From positions 62,001 to 126,000 of the forward strand of contig OZ252031.1 of assembly GCA_965247775.1 (NCBI GenBank): DNA of 64,000 bases. Direction: 5' to 3'. The stretch is from G965247775 sp965247775. GTDB lineage: Bacteria; Chloroflexota; Dehalococcoidia; Bin125. The notes beneath the pieces are model-generated. The model saw nothing but the letters and a program-made list of their open reading frames with translations. It did no database searches and had not been told where the DNA came from. A program made the translations under genes and the position numbers. Within the stretch, counting starts at the first letter, position 1. The number at the start of each line of letters is the position of its first letter. Shown here piece by piece: positions 18,340-28,300 of the stretch.

Positions 18340-19301
18340 CCGCCATCGAGACCCGCACCGCGGCCACCCGCGAGGCCTACGGCCCCACCTTGGTCAAGCT
18401 GGTGGAATCCGGCCTCGACCTGGTCGCCTTGGACGCCGACCTCTCGGCCTCGACCGGCGGCCACGCGCTGGGCGCGGTCTATCCCGATCGCTGGTACACG
18501 GTGGGCGCGGCCGAAGCCAATATGGTCAACATGGCCGCCGGACTTGCCGCCGCCGGCAAGGTCGTCTTCTGTGCCTCCTTCGCCGTCTTCCTGCCCGGAC
18601 ACTGCTTCGACCAGATCCGCATCGGCGTCGCGCAGCCTCGCCTCAACGTGAAACTCATGGCGAGCCACGGCGGTATCAGCGTGGGCGAGGACGGCGCCTC
18701 CGCCCAGGCGCTGGAAGACCTGGCCCTGATGACGTCCCTGGCCAACATGCGGGTTGTCGTCCCGGCGGACGTCGTGGAGACCGAGCAGGCGATGATCGCC
18801 GCCGCCCACACCGACGGCCCCTTCTACATCCGCATGGGCCGCCCCAAGATCCCCGTCCTCTACGACGCCGGCCACGAGTTCCGCCTCGGCCGCGCCCACC
18901 GGCTGCGTGACGGTGACGACGTGACGGTGATCGCCTGCGGTCTCCTCGTGGGCGCCGCGCTGCGGGCGGCCGACGCCCTGGCCGCCGGCGGGCTGGCCGT
19001 CCGCGTGCTCAATATGGCCACCCTCAAGCCGCTCGACGACGACGCCGTGATCGCCGCCGCGCGCGAGACCGGCGCCATCGTCTGCGCCGAGGAGCACAAC
19101 GTGATCGGCGGGCTCGGCAGCGCCGTCGCCCGCTGCCTGGCCTTGCACGCGCCCGTCCCGATGGAGCAGGTGGGCATGCCGGACCGCTTCGGCGAGTCCG
19201 GCGCCTGGACCCAGCTCGTCGACCGCTACGGCCTCAACGCGGCCGGCGTCGAGGACGCCGTCCGGCGCGTCGTGGCCCGCAAGGCGCCCGGGCACTCCTA
19301 G
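18336..19301 (+). CDS. transketolase, C-terminal subunit
   Basis: 321 residues covering the pyrimidine-binding and C-terminal domains of transketolase: NMVNMAAGLAAAGKVVFC, ASHGGISVGEDGASAQALED, the RMGRPKIPVLY region, and a C-terminal domain with VRVLNMATLKPLDDDAV. GTG start within the upstream stop, so both subunits are made in equal amounts. The split architecture is common in Archaea and several bacterial phyla. Confidence 0.93.
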   Translation: MTAIETRTAATREAYGPTLVKLVESGLDLVALDADLSASTGGHALGAVYPDRWYTVGAAEANMVNMAAGLAAAGKVVFCASFAVFLPGHCFDQIRIGVAQPRLNVKLMASHGGISVGEDGASAQALEDLALMTSLANMRVVVPADVVETEQAMIAAAHTDGPFYIRMGRPKIPVLYDAGHEFRLGRAHRLRDGDDVTVIACGLLVGAALRAADALAAGGLAVRVLNMATLKPLDDDAVIAAARETGAIVCAEEHNVIGGLGSAVARCLALHAPVPMEQVGMPDRFGESGAWTQLVDRYGLNAAGVEDAVRRVVARKAPGHS

Positions 19302-20011
19302 CCGGCAGACCCCAGCGCCTCGGCCAAGCCCGCCATCGAGCGGACGGTCGCCGTCGGCGGCGTCCGGGCCCCCGCCGGCGGGCCCGCGCCGCGCTCGTCC
19401 AGCCAGATGGCGTCCAGGCCCGCCGCCCGTGCCCCTTCCACGTCCAGGGCGTAGTTGTTGCCCACATAGACGCTCTCCCCCGCCTGGACCCCCAGCGCCG
19501 CCAGCGCCCGCTCGAAGATCGCCGCGTCCGGCTTCGCGACCCCCACTTCGCCCGACACCACTACGGCCGCAAAGCACGCGCTCAGGCCCGCCAGCACGAG
19601 CTTCTGCCGCTGCTCCCGCGAGGGGCCGTTGCTGATCAATCCCAGCGGACGCACCGCGCCCACGGCATCGACCGCCTCACGCGCGCCCGGCAGCAGGGCG
19701 AGACGGGCCAGCCGTTCCGCCTTGTACAGGTCCGCCAGGGCCGGCGCCTCGGCCTCTTCCAGCGACAGCGCCCGCAGCGTCGCGGCGATCGCGTCCAGAC
19801 GGGAGAAGCTGGCCGGCCAGGATCCCCCGTTGGCCGCGATCGCCAGGTCGATCACCCGCTGCGCGGCAGCGGCGTAGGCAGCGTCGCTGACGGCCCGCCC
19901 CTGCGCCCGCAGGGCCGCCGCCACGGCCGCGCGCGCCTCAGCCACTCCCGCCCGCTCGCTGATCAGGGTGCCGTCCAGGTCGAAGAAGACCGCCCGGTAA
20001 CGGATCGCCAT
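19298..20011 (-). CDS. HAD-superfamily hydrolase
   Basis: 237 residues with HAD motif I FFDLDGTLI (nucleophile Asp near residue 11), motif II LISNGPS, motif III Lys (GEVGVAKPDAAIF) and motif IV GNNYALDVEGARAAG. The cap is helical, as in subfamily IA (YjjG/phosphoglycolate-phosphatase-like). Substrate not determined. The start at ATG 20011 fits the family; it lies 10 nt after the preceding gene in the same direction. The stop overlaps that of the transketolase subunit. Confidence 0.88.
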   Translation of the reverse strand: MAIRYRAVFFDLDGTLISERAGVAEARAAVAAALRAQGRAVSDAAYAAAAQRVIDLAIAANGGSWPASFSRLDAIAATLRALSLEEAEAPALADLYKAERLARLALLPGAREAVDAVGAVRPLGLISNGPSREQRQKLVLAGLSACFAAVVVSGEVGVAKPDAAIFERALAALGVQAGESVYVGNNYALDVEGARAAGLDAIWLDERGAGPPAGARTPPTATVRSMAGLAEALGSAG

Positions 20012-20021
20012 GGCCGCCGCG

Positions 20022-20573
20022 TCAGTTCCCCGGGGCGTCCGTGGCCTCGGGGTCCTCCTGCGCGGCCACCTCGCGGAGGGGCGCCAGGTCGGCGCCCTCG
20101 TCCATCCCCAGCTCCTCCGCCAGCTCCCCCAGGCGCGCGTCCAGTCCGGGCCTGCCGTCGAACGCATCCACCTCATCCTGGTAGATCTCGAAGGGCCAGA
20201 TGGGCCGCTCCGCAAACGCCTCCGGCGGGTCCTCCGTTGGCCCCTCGGGGTGCTCCACATCGGCCTCATGGTCCGGGATGAAGGACTCGGTGGCATTGGC
20301 CGTGAACTCGAGGCCATCCTCGTGCGTGACCACGTTGGCCAGGGCGTAGCCGATCCAGGCGAGGCAGCCGCAGTCCAGCCGGAAGGACACGGCGAAACGG
20401 CGCCGCAGGATCGCCTCCTCGCGGATGAAGTCGTGGAACTCGCCCATCTCTTCGGGCGGCACCAGCTCCTCCACCCGGCCGGCGAAGAGCAGATCCAGCG
20501 CGTCGGTGATCTCTGCCTCCTCGGCCGCCTCAGCGGCGGATGCGACCTCGTCGGGCGGCGATTCGGATGCCAT
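20022..20573 (-). CDS. hypothetical acidic protein
   Basis: 183 residues, strongly acidic at both ends, not recognised. The centre has a more ordered segment (FHDFIREEAILRRRFAVSFRLDCGCLAWIGYALANVVT) with a CGC motif and a hydrophobic strand-like stretch. No signal peptide. It lies between another unknown acidic protein (20 nt upstream) and the HAD gene (10 nt downstream). GAGGGAG precedes the ATG. Confidence 0.7.
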   Translation of the reverse strand: MASESPPDEVASAAEAAEEAEITDALDLLFAGRVEELVPPEEMGEFHDFIREEAILRRRFAVSFRLDCGCLAWIGYALANVVTHEDGLEFTANATESFIPDHEADVEHPEGPTEDPPEAFAERPIWPFEIYQDEVDAFDGRPGLDARLGELAEELGMDEGADLAPLREVAAQEDPEATDAPGN

Positions 20574-20593
20574 GGATCTCCCTCAGCCAGGGG

Positions 20594-20920
20594 TCAGCCC
20601 CCCGCGGCGGACTCGCTCCTGGGAGCGGCGGTCACCGTCTCCAACGACTCCTCATCGGAGTAGACCGCCAGCTCGTCTCCCGCCCAGACGGTCACCACGA
20701 AGTCCTCGCGGAAGGGATCTGCCGTGCGCACGATGCGATCGTCCAGATCCGCGATGACGTCGCGGATGTCGTCCTCGTTCCAGTCGGACGGCACGCACAG
20801 CGTGCTGTAGACGATGGCCGGCGTGTAGTGCAGATCGGCGCGCGCGCGACTGCCCCGCTCGTTCTCGATCAGGTAGGCCTCGGACTGCGGCGTGCGGCTT
20901 TCGCGTTCATAGCTGAACAT
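20594..20920 (-). CDS. hypothetical protein
   Basis: 108 residues, not recognised. Content is beta-rich and acidic (VYSTLCVPSDWNEDDIRDVIADLDDRIV, FVVTVWAGDELAVYSDEESLE). I chose ATG 20920 because AGGAG lies 7 nt before it; the longer frame to 21004 runs into the proA 3' end. It follows proA by 44 nt and precedes the 183-residue acidic protein by 20 nt. Confidence 0.65.
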   Translation of the reverse strand: MFSYERESRTPQSEAYLIENERGSRARADLHYTPAIVYSTLCVPSDWNEDDIRDVIADLDDRIVRTADPFREDFVVTVWAGDELAVYSDEESLETVTAAPRSESAAGG

Positions 20921-20964
20921 GCGCCACTCCTGCCGCCCTTCCTTGCCGCGCCAGTGTAGCCGCG

Positions 20965-22254
20965 CTAGCGCGGGCGAGTCTGCCCCGATCCGCGCACCAC
21001 CCACTTGTACGACGTCAGCTCGCGCAGCCCCATGGGGCCGCGCGCGTGCAACTTGCCCGTGCTGATCCCCACCTCCGCCCCCAGCCCGAACTCGCCCCCG
21101 TCCGTGAACTGGGTGGAGGCGTTCACGTAGACCGTCGCCGCGTCCACCTCCCGCAGGAAGCGCTCCGCCAGGCCGTGGTCGTTCGTCACGATCGCTTCGG
21201 AATGTCCGGAGCCGTGGCTCGCAATATGCGCCAGGGCCTCCTCCGCCGACGCCACCACCCGCACCCCCGCGACCATCGCCAGAAACTCCGTCTCGTAGTC
21301 CGCCGGCCCGGCCGCGATGGCGGCCACCTCCGCCTCCGCCAGGATCGCCAGCCCGGCCGGGTCCGATCGCAGCTCCACGCTCGTCCCCCAGTGCCCGGCA
21401 AGATCCCTGAGGAACGGCCGCGCCACATCCGCGTGGACCAGCAGCACGTCCATCGCGTTGCAGATCGACACGCGGCGTGTCTTGGCGTTGTCCACGATGG
21501 CCAGGGCCATGGCCAGATCGGCGGCGCGATCCACGTAGGTGTGACAGATGCCGATCCCGCCCGCCACCACCGGCATCGACGCCTCGTCCCGCACCCGCCG
21601 CACCAGCCCCGCTCCGCCGCGCGGTACCATCAGATCGATCAAGTCCTGCATCCGCAGCAGCTCGCCCACCAAGGCCCGATCCGTATTGGCGATGAACTGC
21701 ACCGCCTCGGCGGGCAGCCCGGCCCGCGCCAGCCCGTCCGCCACGATGCCGGCCAGGACGGAGTTGCTCTGCAGCGCTTCCTTGCCGCCGCGCAGCACAC
21801 AGGCGTTGCCGCTCTTGAGGCAGAGCGCCGCAATGTCGATCGTCACGTTGGGGCGATTCTCGTAGATGGCCGCCACCACCCCCAGCGGCACGCGCACGCG
21901 CCCGATCGCCAGCCCGTTGGGCCGCACCGCCGCCTCGATCGTCTCCCCCACCGGGTCCGGCAGGCCCGCCACCTGCGCCAGCGCCGCCGCCAGCCCCTCA
22001 ACCCGCTCCGGCGTCAGCCGGATGCGGTCGAGGGCCGCCGCCTCCGTGCCGTCGGCGCCTGCCGCGGCGAGATCGCGAGCGTTCGCCGCCAGCACCGCCC
22101 CCCGCCGCGCCCGCAGCCCCGCCGCCACCGCCGCCAGCGCTGCGTTCTTGGCCGAGGTCGCCGCCACCGCCAGCCCCCGGCTGCCCCTGCGCGCCGCTTC
22201 GACCTGCGCCCGCAGCGCCGCCACGGCGCTGCTCGGCGCGGTCGGGGCGGTCAT
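20965..22254 (-). CDS. proA: glutamate-5-semialdehyde dehydrogenase ProA
   Basis: Second enzyme of proline biosynthesis; reduces glutamyl-5-phosphate with NADPH. 429 residues with PLGVVAAIYENRPNVTIDIAA, KSGNACVLRGGKEA, LIDLMVPRGGAGLV, the catalytic-Cys segment RVSICNAMDVLLVH, VYVNASTQFTDGGEFGLGAEVGIST and KLHARGPMGL. ATG overlaps the stop of the upstream 121-residue gene. Confidence 0.97.
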   Translation of the reverse strand: MTAPTAPSSAVAALRAQVEAARRGSRGLAVAATSAKNAALAAVAAGLRARRGAVLAANARDLAAAGADGTEAAALDRIRLTPERVEGLAAALAQVAGLPDPVGETIEAAVRPNGLAIGRVRVPLGVVAAIYENRPNVTIDIAALCLKSGNACVLRGGKEALQSNSVLAGIVADGLARAGLPAEAVQFIANTDRALVGELLRMQDLIDLMVPRGGAGLVRRVRDEASMPVVAGGIGICHTYVDRAADLAMALAIVDNAKTRRVSICNAMDVLLVHADVARPFLRDLAGHWGTSVELRSDPAGLAILAEAEVAAIAAGPADYETEFLAMVAGVRVVASAEEALAHIASHGSGHSEAIVTNDHGLAERFLREVDAATVYVNASTQFTDGGEFGLGAEVGISTGKLHARGPMGLRELTSYKWVVRGSGQTRPR

Positions 22255-22616
22255 GGCAGCTCCGGCGGCGCGCCGGCGCCCAGGAAGTCGTACTCGTCGC
22301 TGGTGATCCCCAAACGTTCTCCCGCCCCTCGCGTGACCTCAATCCGCGCAGCCGCCTCCGCGCCCTGCGGCCGTAGCTGATAGCGACCGTGGTAGGCGTG
22401 CTGCGGCGCCGACAGCGATGTGATCTTCCCCCGCCACGTCACCCGGCGCTGCGCGCCCTGCACCGTGGTCTCCACGTCCGCCAGCACGTAGCACGCAGTC
22501 AGCGGCTGGCCCCGATCGCTCAGCAGCGTGGCCGCGAATTGCTGGCGCTTGCGAATGCTCGGCACGCGCGCCTCGTCTTCCCCGTCCGCCGCGAATGCCC
22601 GGAGTGTACCGGTCAC
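22251..22616 (-). CDS. hypothetical protein between proB and proA
   Basis: 121 residues, not recognised. Predicted beta-rich domain (LTACYVLADVETTVQGAQRRVTWRGKITSL) with no membrane segment. The start is a GTG that overlaps the proB stop and the stop overlaps the proA start, both by 4 nt, so it is locked into the proline operon by translational coupling. That makes a real gene very likely although its role is unknown. Confidence 0.8.
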   Translation of the reverse strand: MTGTLRAFAADGEDEARVPSIRKRQQFAATLLSDRGQPLTACYVLADVETTVQGAQRRVTWRGKITSLSAPQHAYHGRYQLRPQGAEAAARIEVTRGAGERLGITSDEYDFLGAGAPPELP

Positions 22617-23776
22617 AGCAGGGCCAGGTTGTTGCGGTGGATCACCTCCTCGCCGTAGTTGGTCCCCAGCGTCCCCGTGATCTCGCCCGACTGCCGGCCC
22701 TGGATCCGCTCGATGTCCGCCGCCGCGTAGTTGCTGATCCCCACCGCCAGCCGGCCCCCGCTCTCATCCACCACCTCCACCACATCGCCGCGGTCGAAGC
22801 GGCCACGCACCGCCGCCACCCCGGCCGGGAGCAGGCTGCGGCCGTCGCGCTGGAGCGCCCGCGCCGCGCCCCTGTCGACCACGATGGCACCCCCGACCCC
22901 GCCCCTGACTGAGGCCGCGGGCGCCGCCGCACCCGACAGCAGCCAGCGCTTGCGGCTCTCGATCTGGCCCGTCCGCGCCGGAAACCGGGTGCCCAGCGCC
23001 TCACCACGGGCCACCCGCAGGAGCGCGTCGTGCTCCTGACCGTGCGCGATCACCACCGTGGTGCCGGCGCTCGCGGCTCGTCCCGCCGCCTCCACCTTGG
23101 CCCGCATGCCGCCGCGGCCCCGGGGGCCCACGGCCGATCCGCCGGCCCCCGCCGCCTGCAGGGCCGCCCGCACGTCCGTCACCTCCCCGATCAGGCGCGC
23201 CTCGGGGTGCACCCGGGGGTCGCGCTCGTAGAGGCCGGCCACATCGCTCAGGAGCACCAGGAGGTCGGCGTCAACGAGGGTCGCCACCAGCGCCGAAAGG
23301 GAGTCGTTCTCGCCGAAGGCGCCGCCCCGCAACTCTTCCTCCGCCACCACGTCGTTCTCGTTGATCACCGGGACCACGCCAGCGCGCAGCAGCCGGTCCA
23401 GCGTGTTGCGCGCGTTGAGGTAGCCAGCCCGGTCCGTCAGATCCGCGCGCGTGAGCAAGGCCTGCGCCGCGATCAGGTCGTGGGCGGCCAGGACGGCGTT
23501 GTAGCGCTCCATCAGGTGGCTCTGGCCCACGGCCGCCAGGACCTGACGCTCCTCCACGTCCTCCGCCGGTCCGCTGCCCAGCCGGTCCCGACCCGCCGCG
23601 ACGGCGCCGCTCGTGACGACGGCGACCTGTGTCCCCGCGCCCCGCAGCGCGGCGACTTGGCGCACCAGATCCGCCATGACCGCGGCGTCCAGCCGCTCCC
23701 CGCCGCCGCAGAGCAGCTTCGTGCCGAACTTGACGACCACCCGGCGCCAGCGCGAGTCCACGGGCGCCTCGCTCAT
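22613..23776 (-). CDS. proB: glutamate 5-kinase ProB with PUA domain
   Basis: First enzyme of proline synthesis; phosphorylates glutamate. 387 residues. Amino-acid-kinase domain: VVVKFGTKLL, VTSGAVAAGRDRLG, PVINENDVVAEEE, FGENDSLSALVA. The C-terminal PUA domain begins near residue 285 (VDRGAARALQRDGRSLLPAGVAAVRGRFDRGDVV). Start ATG 23776 overlaps the stop of the small membrane protein gene; the frame stays open to 24079 but that part is antiparallel to no known domain and belongs to the other gene. Confidence 0.96.
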   Translation of the reverse strand: MSEAPVDSRWRRVVVKFGTKLLCGGGERLDAAVMADLVRQVAALRGAGTQVAVVTSGAVAAGRDRLGSGPAEDVEERQVLAAVGQSHLMERYNAVLAAHDLIAAQALLTRADLTDRAGYLNARNTLDRLLRAGVVPVINENDVVAEEELRGGAFGENDSLSALVATLVDADLLVLLSDVAGLYERDPRVHPEARLIGEVTDVRAALQAAGAGGSAVGPRGRGGMRAKVEAAGRAASAGTTVVIAHGQEHDALLRVARGEALGTRFPARTGQIESRKRWLLSGAAAPAASVRGGVGGAIVVDRGAARALQRDGRSLLPAGVAAVRGRFDRGDVVEVVDESGGRLAVGISNYAAADIERIQGRQSGEITGTLGTNYGEEVIHRNNLALL

Positions 23777-24057
23777 CCGGCCGGCTGATCGGGCCTGGAC
23801 GCCGCCGTTGCCCCCACGAGCGTGGTCCCGGCGCGCTCTGCGCTCGGTCCGCGGGGCCGGGTCCGAAACCGCTGCAGGGCCAGGAGCGACCAGACACCCG
23901 CGATCGCCATGAGTGGATAGACCTCGGCCAGGCCGCTGTAGGCCGCCGTCGCCAGCGACGCCGCGGCGAAGATCAGCGTGTGCCAGCGCGATCGATCCTC
24001 CAGCCAGTAGGCGCCGGCCATGATCGTGACCGCGATAGCTCCCAAGATCGTCAACAT
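23773..24057 (-). CDS. small integral membrane protein
   Basis: 94 residues with two or three hydrophobic helices: LTILGAIAVTIMAGAYWL, TLIFAAASLATAAYSGLAEV and PLMAIAGVWSLLALQRF, then a Pro/Arg/Ala-rich cytosolic tail. It reads like the small CBU_0592-type membrane domain, an assignment I cannot confirm. TAAGCT (complement of 24064-24069) ends 6 nt before the ATG, suggesting a leaderless transcript for the whole proline operon. Couples to proB by ATGA. Confidence 0.75.
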   Translation of the reverse strand: MLTILGAIAVTIMAGAYWLEDRSRWHTLIFAAASLATAAYSGLAEVYPLMAIAGVWSLLALQRFRTRPRGPSAERAGTTLVGATAASRPDQPAG

Positions 24058-24119
24058 ATCCCGAGCTTAGCTCCCCCAACGCCCCACCTTGGCTGCCTGA
24101 TCTTCGCCATAATCGCTCT

Positions 24120-25340
24120 ATGCACTTCGCTGCGCGCGAGTGGCGTCACTGGTGGGCCGTCCATCTCCGTTGGTGGGCGCAGGACACCCGCCTGCTCGTT
24201 CGCCGCACCGGTGCGGAGTTCCTCGACGACAGCTGCACCCACCTGGCCGCCGGCATCGCCTACTACGTCCTCGTCTCCATCTTCCCGCTCGCCATCCTCT
24301 TCGTCTCCATCAGCGGCCTCGTCCTCACCAACGACGCCATCCGCGCGGACGTCGTGAACGAGCTGTTCGACGCCGTGCCCCTCTCCGAGGGCGAGGGGCG
24401 AGCGGATCTGGAAGACGCGATCGATGGCATCGCCAGCGGTTTCTCGGCCATCGGGCTGATCAGCATCGTCGGTCTGCTCTGGTCCGCCAGCGGTGTCATG
24501 GGCGCCATTCGCCACGCCCTCAACGAGGCCTGGGACACCAACTACCGGCGCCCCTTCCTGCGCGGCAAGCTGCTGGACCTGGGCATGATCTTCGGCGCCG
24601 GCCTGCTCCTGACCAGCTCCGTCGCCAGCACCATCTTCCTGCAAATCGCGCGGAGGGTGAGCGACGATCTCTCCGACGCCCTCGGTCCACTCGGGGCCGG
24701 CGCGACCGGCGGCTTCGAGGTTGTCGCCGTCTTCGTCCCGCTGCTGCTGTCCTTCGCCACGTTCCTCGTGATCTTCAAGTACGTGCCCAGCGTCACCACG
24801 CACTTCCGCCACGTCTGGCCCGGCGCCCTCTTCGCCGCCATCCTCTTCGAACTGCTCAAGAACGGGTTCGCCTTCTATCTGCGCTTCTTCGGGGATTACG
24901 ACGCCGTCTACGGATCGCTCGGCGCCGTCATCGCCTTCCTCTTCTTTGTCTATCTCAGCGCCGTCGCGCTGCTGCTCGGCGCGGAAATGGCGTCCGAGTG
25001 GCCCCGCGTCATCCACGGCCACTACGACGCGGAACTCGCGCAGCACGGCATCGGTCCGCGTGGACCCCGCTGGCGGAGCGCGCTTGCCGCGCTCACCGGC
25101 CTGGTCCGCACGCGCGAAGCCGCCCCCGCCCACATCGCCGATGCCTCCGGGCTGGACGTCCGCCGCCGCCGCAAAGCCCGCCTGATCGAGGATCGCGCCG
25201 CCGGCGCGGCCGAAGACAGAAGCGCCGCCGGCGCCCCTGACGACCACCGCGCGCCCGCCGGCGAGGGCCGCCGGCTCCCCCGGGACCCCGAATCCACGCC
25301 CGCCCGAGAGCCCGGGAACGGCGGGAACGAGCCCGGCTAG
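24120..25340 (+). CDS. YihY/BrkB-type membrane protein
   Basis: 406 residues with about six TM helices, typical of the YihY/virulence factor BrkB family: DSCTHLAAGIAYYVLVSIFPLAILFVSI near residue 40, then LISIVGLLWSASGVMGAI and AVIAFLFFVYLSAVALLLGAEM near 280-300. A charged, disordered C-terminal tail of ~90 residues follows. Possibly a lipid or solute transporter; the old name RNase BN is a misannotation. CATAAT (24108-24113) ends 6 nt before the ATG, so the mRNA is probably leaderless. The end overlaps the ileS stop. Confidence 0.9.
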   Translation: MHFAAREWRHWWAVHLRWWAQDTRLLVRRTGAEFLDDSCTHLAAGIAYYVLVSIFPLAILFVSISGLVLTNDAIRADVVNELFDAVPLSEGEGRADLEDAIDGIASGFSAIGLISIVGLLWSASGVMGAIRHALNEAWDTNYRRPFLRGKLLDLGMIFGAGLLLTSSVASTIFLQIARRVSDDLSDALGPLGAGATGGFEVVAVFVPLLLSFATFLVIFKYVPSVTTHFRHVWPGALFAAILFELLKNGFAFYLRFFGDYDAVYGSLGAVIAFLFFVYLSAVALLLGAEMASEWPRVIHGHYDAELAQHGIGPRGPRWRSALAALTGLVRTREAAPAHIADASGLDVRRRRKARLIEDRAAGAAEDRSAAGAPDDHRAPAGEGRRLPRDPESTPAREPGNGGNEPG

Positions 25341-28300
25341 CCCCGCCCCACGCCCAGCGTCACCGTCTCGCCGTCGATCGTCTCCACGCTCGTCGTCGCG
25401 TCCGCGGGCGGGGCGGACATGTGCAGCGCCCGCGCCAGCGTCTCCCCCCGGATGTGGCGCTCGTGCGCGGCCATCGCCGCCGACAGCGCCGGCGCATCTC
25501 CCGAGATCCAAACCGTGATCCGATCGGCGATCTCGAAGCCCGCCTCCCGCCGCAACGTTTGCAGGCGATGCACCAGCTCCCGTGCCCGCCCTTCCTGTTC
25601 CAGCTCCGCCGTCAGCGCCGTGGTCACCGCCACCGTGTAGAGCGCGTCCTGCGCCGTCGCCGCCCCTTCGCGCTCCCGCATCTCGATCAGCAGGTCCTCA
25701 GGCGCCAACTCCACCCCCGCGATCTCGATCGTCTCGCCGGCCTCCGCCGCCCGCGCGATCCCTGCCGCCACCGGACCGCCCAGCTCCTGCAGCGCACGCC
25801 GCAGCGGACCGACCGCCTTGCCCAGGCGCGGACCCAGGACGGGCAGGTTGGGCTTGATCACATACTCCACAAGGGCCCCGGACCCCTCGCCCGAGTCCCC
25901 CTCCAGGAACCCAATCGCCTTCACGTTCAGCTCCTCCAGCAGCATGGGCGCGTAGCGCTCCACGGCCGCTCGCTCCCCCGCCGACCGCACCCCCACCATC
26001 ACGGCCGGCAAGGGCTGTCGCACCTTCACTCCCGCCTTGCTGCGGGCCGCCCGCCCCAGGGAGGCCAGGCGCTGCACCAGCCGCATCGCCCGCGCCCGTT
26101 CGGCGTCCACCAGCGACGCCTCCGCCTCCGGCCAGGCCGCCAGGTGCACCGATTCCGCCGCTTCCCCGCCGCCCGCCGCCACCAGATTGCGGTACATCTC
26201 CTCCGCCACGTAGGGCGTGAAGGGCGCCAGCAACGTCGAGAGCGTGGTCAGGCATTCGTACAGCGTCCTGTAGGCGGCCGCCTTATCGGCGTCGTCCTCC
26301 GACTTCCAGAAGCGGCGGCGGCTGCGGCGCACGTACCAGTTGCTCAGCTCACCCACGAAGCCCTCGATCGCGCGCCCGGCCGCCGTCGGGTCATACGCCT
26401 CCAGTGCCTCCGTGACGTCGCCGATCAGCCCCTGCAGCGCCCCCCGCACCCAGTCGTCCAACTCGGCCCGTTCCTCCCCCGCCCCCGCCGCCGCCGCGGG
26501 GTCGAAGCCGTCGATGTTGGCGTAGGTGACGAAGAAGGAGTAAGTGTTCCACAGCGTCAGCAGGAAACGGCGCTGCGCCTCCCCCACCAGATCGCTGCTG
26601 AAGCGCCGCGGGTTGCCCGTCGGCGAGGCCGTGTACAGGTACCAGCGCAGCGCGTCGGCCCCGTGCTCGTCCAGCACCGTCCAGGGGTCCACGACGTTCC
26701 CCTTGGACTTGCTCATCTTCTCGCCGCCCTCGTCCAGGATGTGCCCCAGCGAGATCACGTGCTGGTACGAGATTGGGGCCGGCACCTGCCCCACCTGATG
26801 CAGCAGCGCCGCCTCGGCGTGCAGCGAGTAGAACCAGCCCCGCGTCTGGTCCACCGCCTCGCAGATGAAATCGGCCGGGAAGCGCTGCCCGAACGTCTCC
26901 GCGTGCTCGAACGGATAGTGCCACTGCGCGTAGGGCATCGCCCCCGAGTCGAACCAGGCGTCCGCGACCTCCGGCACACGCCGCATCGTGCCGCCACAGT
27001 CCCCGCAGGCCAGCGTCACCTCGTCCACGTGCGGCCGGTGCGGGTCCTCGATCTCCGCCCCCCCGCCCGACCGCTCCGCCAACTCCCCGAACGACCCCAC
27101 GGCCGTCGTCGCAGCGCAGTCCGCGCAGCGCCAGAACGGCAGCGGCGTGCCCCAGAAGCGCTCGCGGCTGATCGCCCAATCGACGTTGTTCGCCAGCCAA
27201 TCGCCGTAGCGCCCATCCCGCACGTGGGCCGGGTACCAGTGCATCAGCTCACGGTTGCCCCGCGTCAGGGACTCCGCCACCTCCGTGGTCGCGATGTACC
27301 AGGACGGCTTGGCGTAGTAGAGCAGCGGCGTGTCGCAGCGCCAGCAGAACGGGTACGTGTGCCGGATCGTGCCGCGCTGGAGCAGCAGCCCCCGCGCCGT
27401 CAGGTCCTCCACGATCGCCGCGTCCGCCTCCTTGACGAACTGCCCCCCGAACGGCCCGCCCCTGAAGCGGCCCCGCAGGTCCACCGGCTGCAGGAAGAAC
27501 AGGTCTTGCTCGCGTCCCAGCGCGTAGTCGTCCTCCCCGAACGAGGGCGCGATATGCACGATCCCCGTCCCCTCCTCCATGGACACGAAACCCGCCGGCA
27601 GCACCCGCCGCTCCACCGCTCCGGCGGCGGCGTCCCAGTCGTTCAGCCGCCCTTGCTGGAAGCGCAACACGCGCTCGCCCCAGTCGGCCGGCTCGTAGAG
27701 CCCCTCGTAGCGCAGCCCTGCCAGCGCGCTGCCCGGCAGCGTGCGCAGCACCGCCGCCCCCTCCAGCCCCGCCTCCCCGCCCCCCAGCCGCGCCTGCGCC
27801 AGAATGAGCCGCTCCGCCGCGCCCGTCGTCGCGTTGTGCGCCTCCACGACGGCGTACGTCTCCTCCGACGCCACCGCCAGCGCCGTGTTGCCCGGCAAGG
27901 TCCAGGGCGTCGTGGTCCAGGCGACCAGGGACGTCTCCCCCTGGAAGTCCGACAGCTCCGCCGGCAACCACTCCGGCAGCAGCCGAAACTTCACCGTGAT
28001 GCTCGGGTCCGGCGTGTCCTCCTGATAGCCCAGCGACAGCTCGTGGCTGGACAGCGAGGTCTCGCAGCGGGGGCAGTGCGGCGTCACCCGCCGCGCCTCA
28101 TAGATCAGCCCGCCGTCCCACAGCGACTTGAAAATCCACCAGGCCGTCTCCACGTAGTTCCGCTCGAAGGTGACGTAGGGGTCGTCCAGATCGATCCAGA
28201 ACGCAATGCGGTCCGTCAGATCGCGCCACTGCTCCACGTAGCGCATCACCGACTCCCGGCAACGCTGGTTGAACTCCGCGATGCCGAAGGCCTCGATCTC

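Noticed and set aside
23777..24079. Extension of the proB frame to an upstream start.
   Set aside because: It is out of phase with the small membrane protein gene that occupies the same DNA and couples to proB by ATGA.
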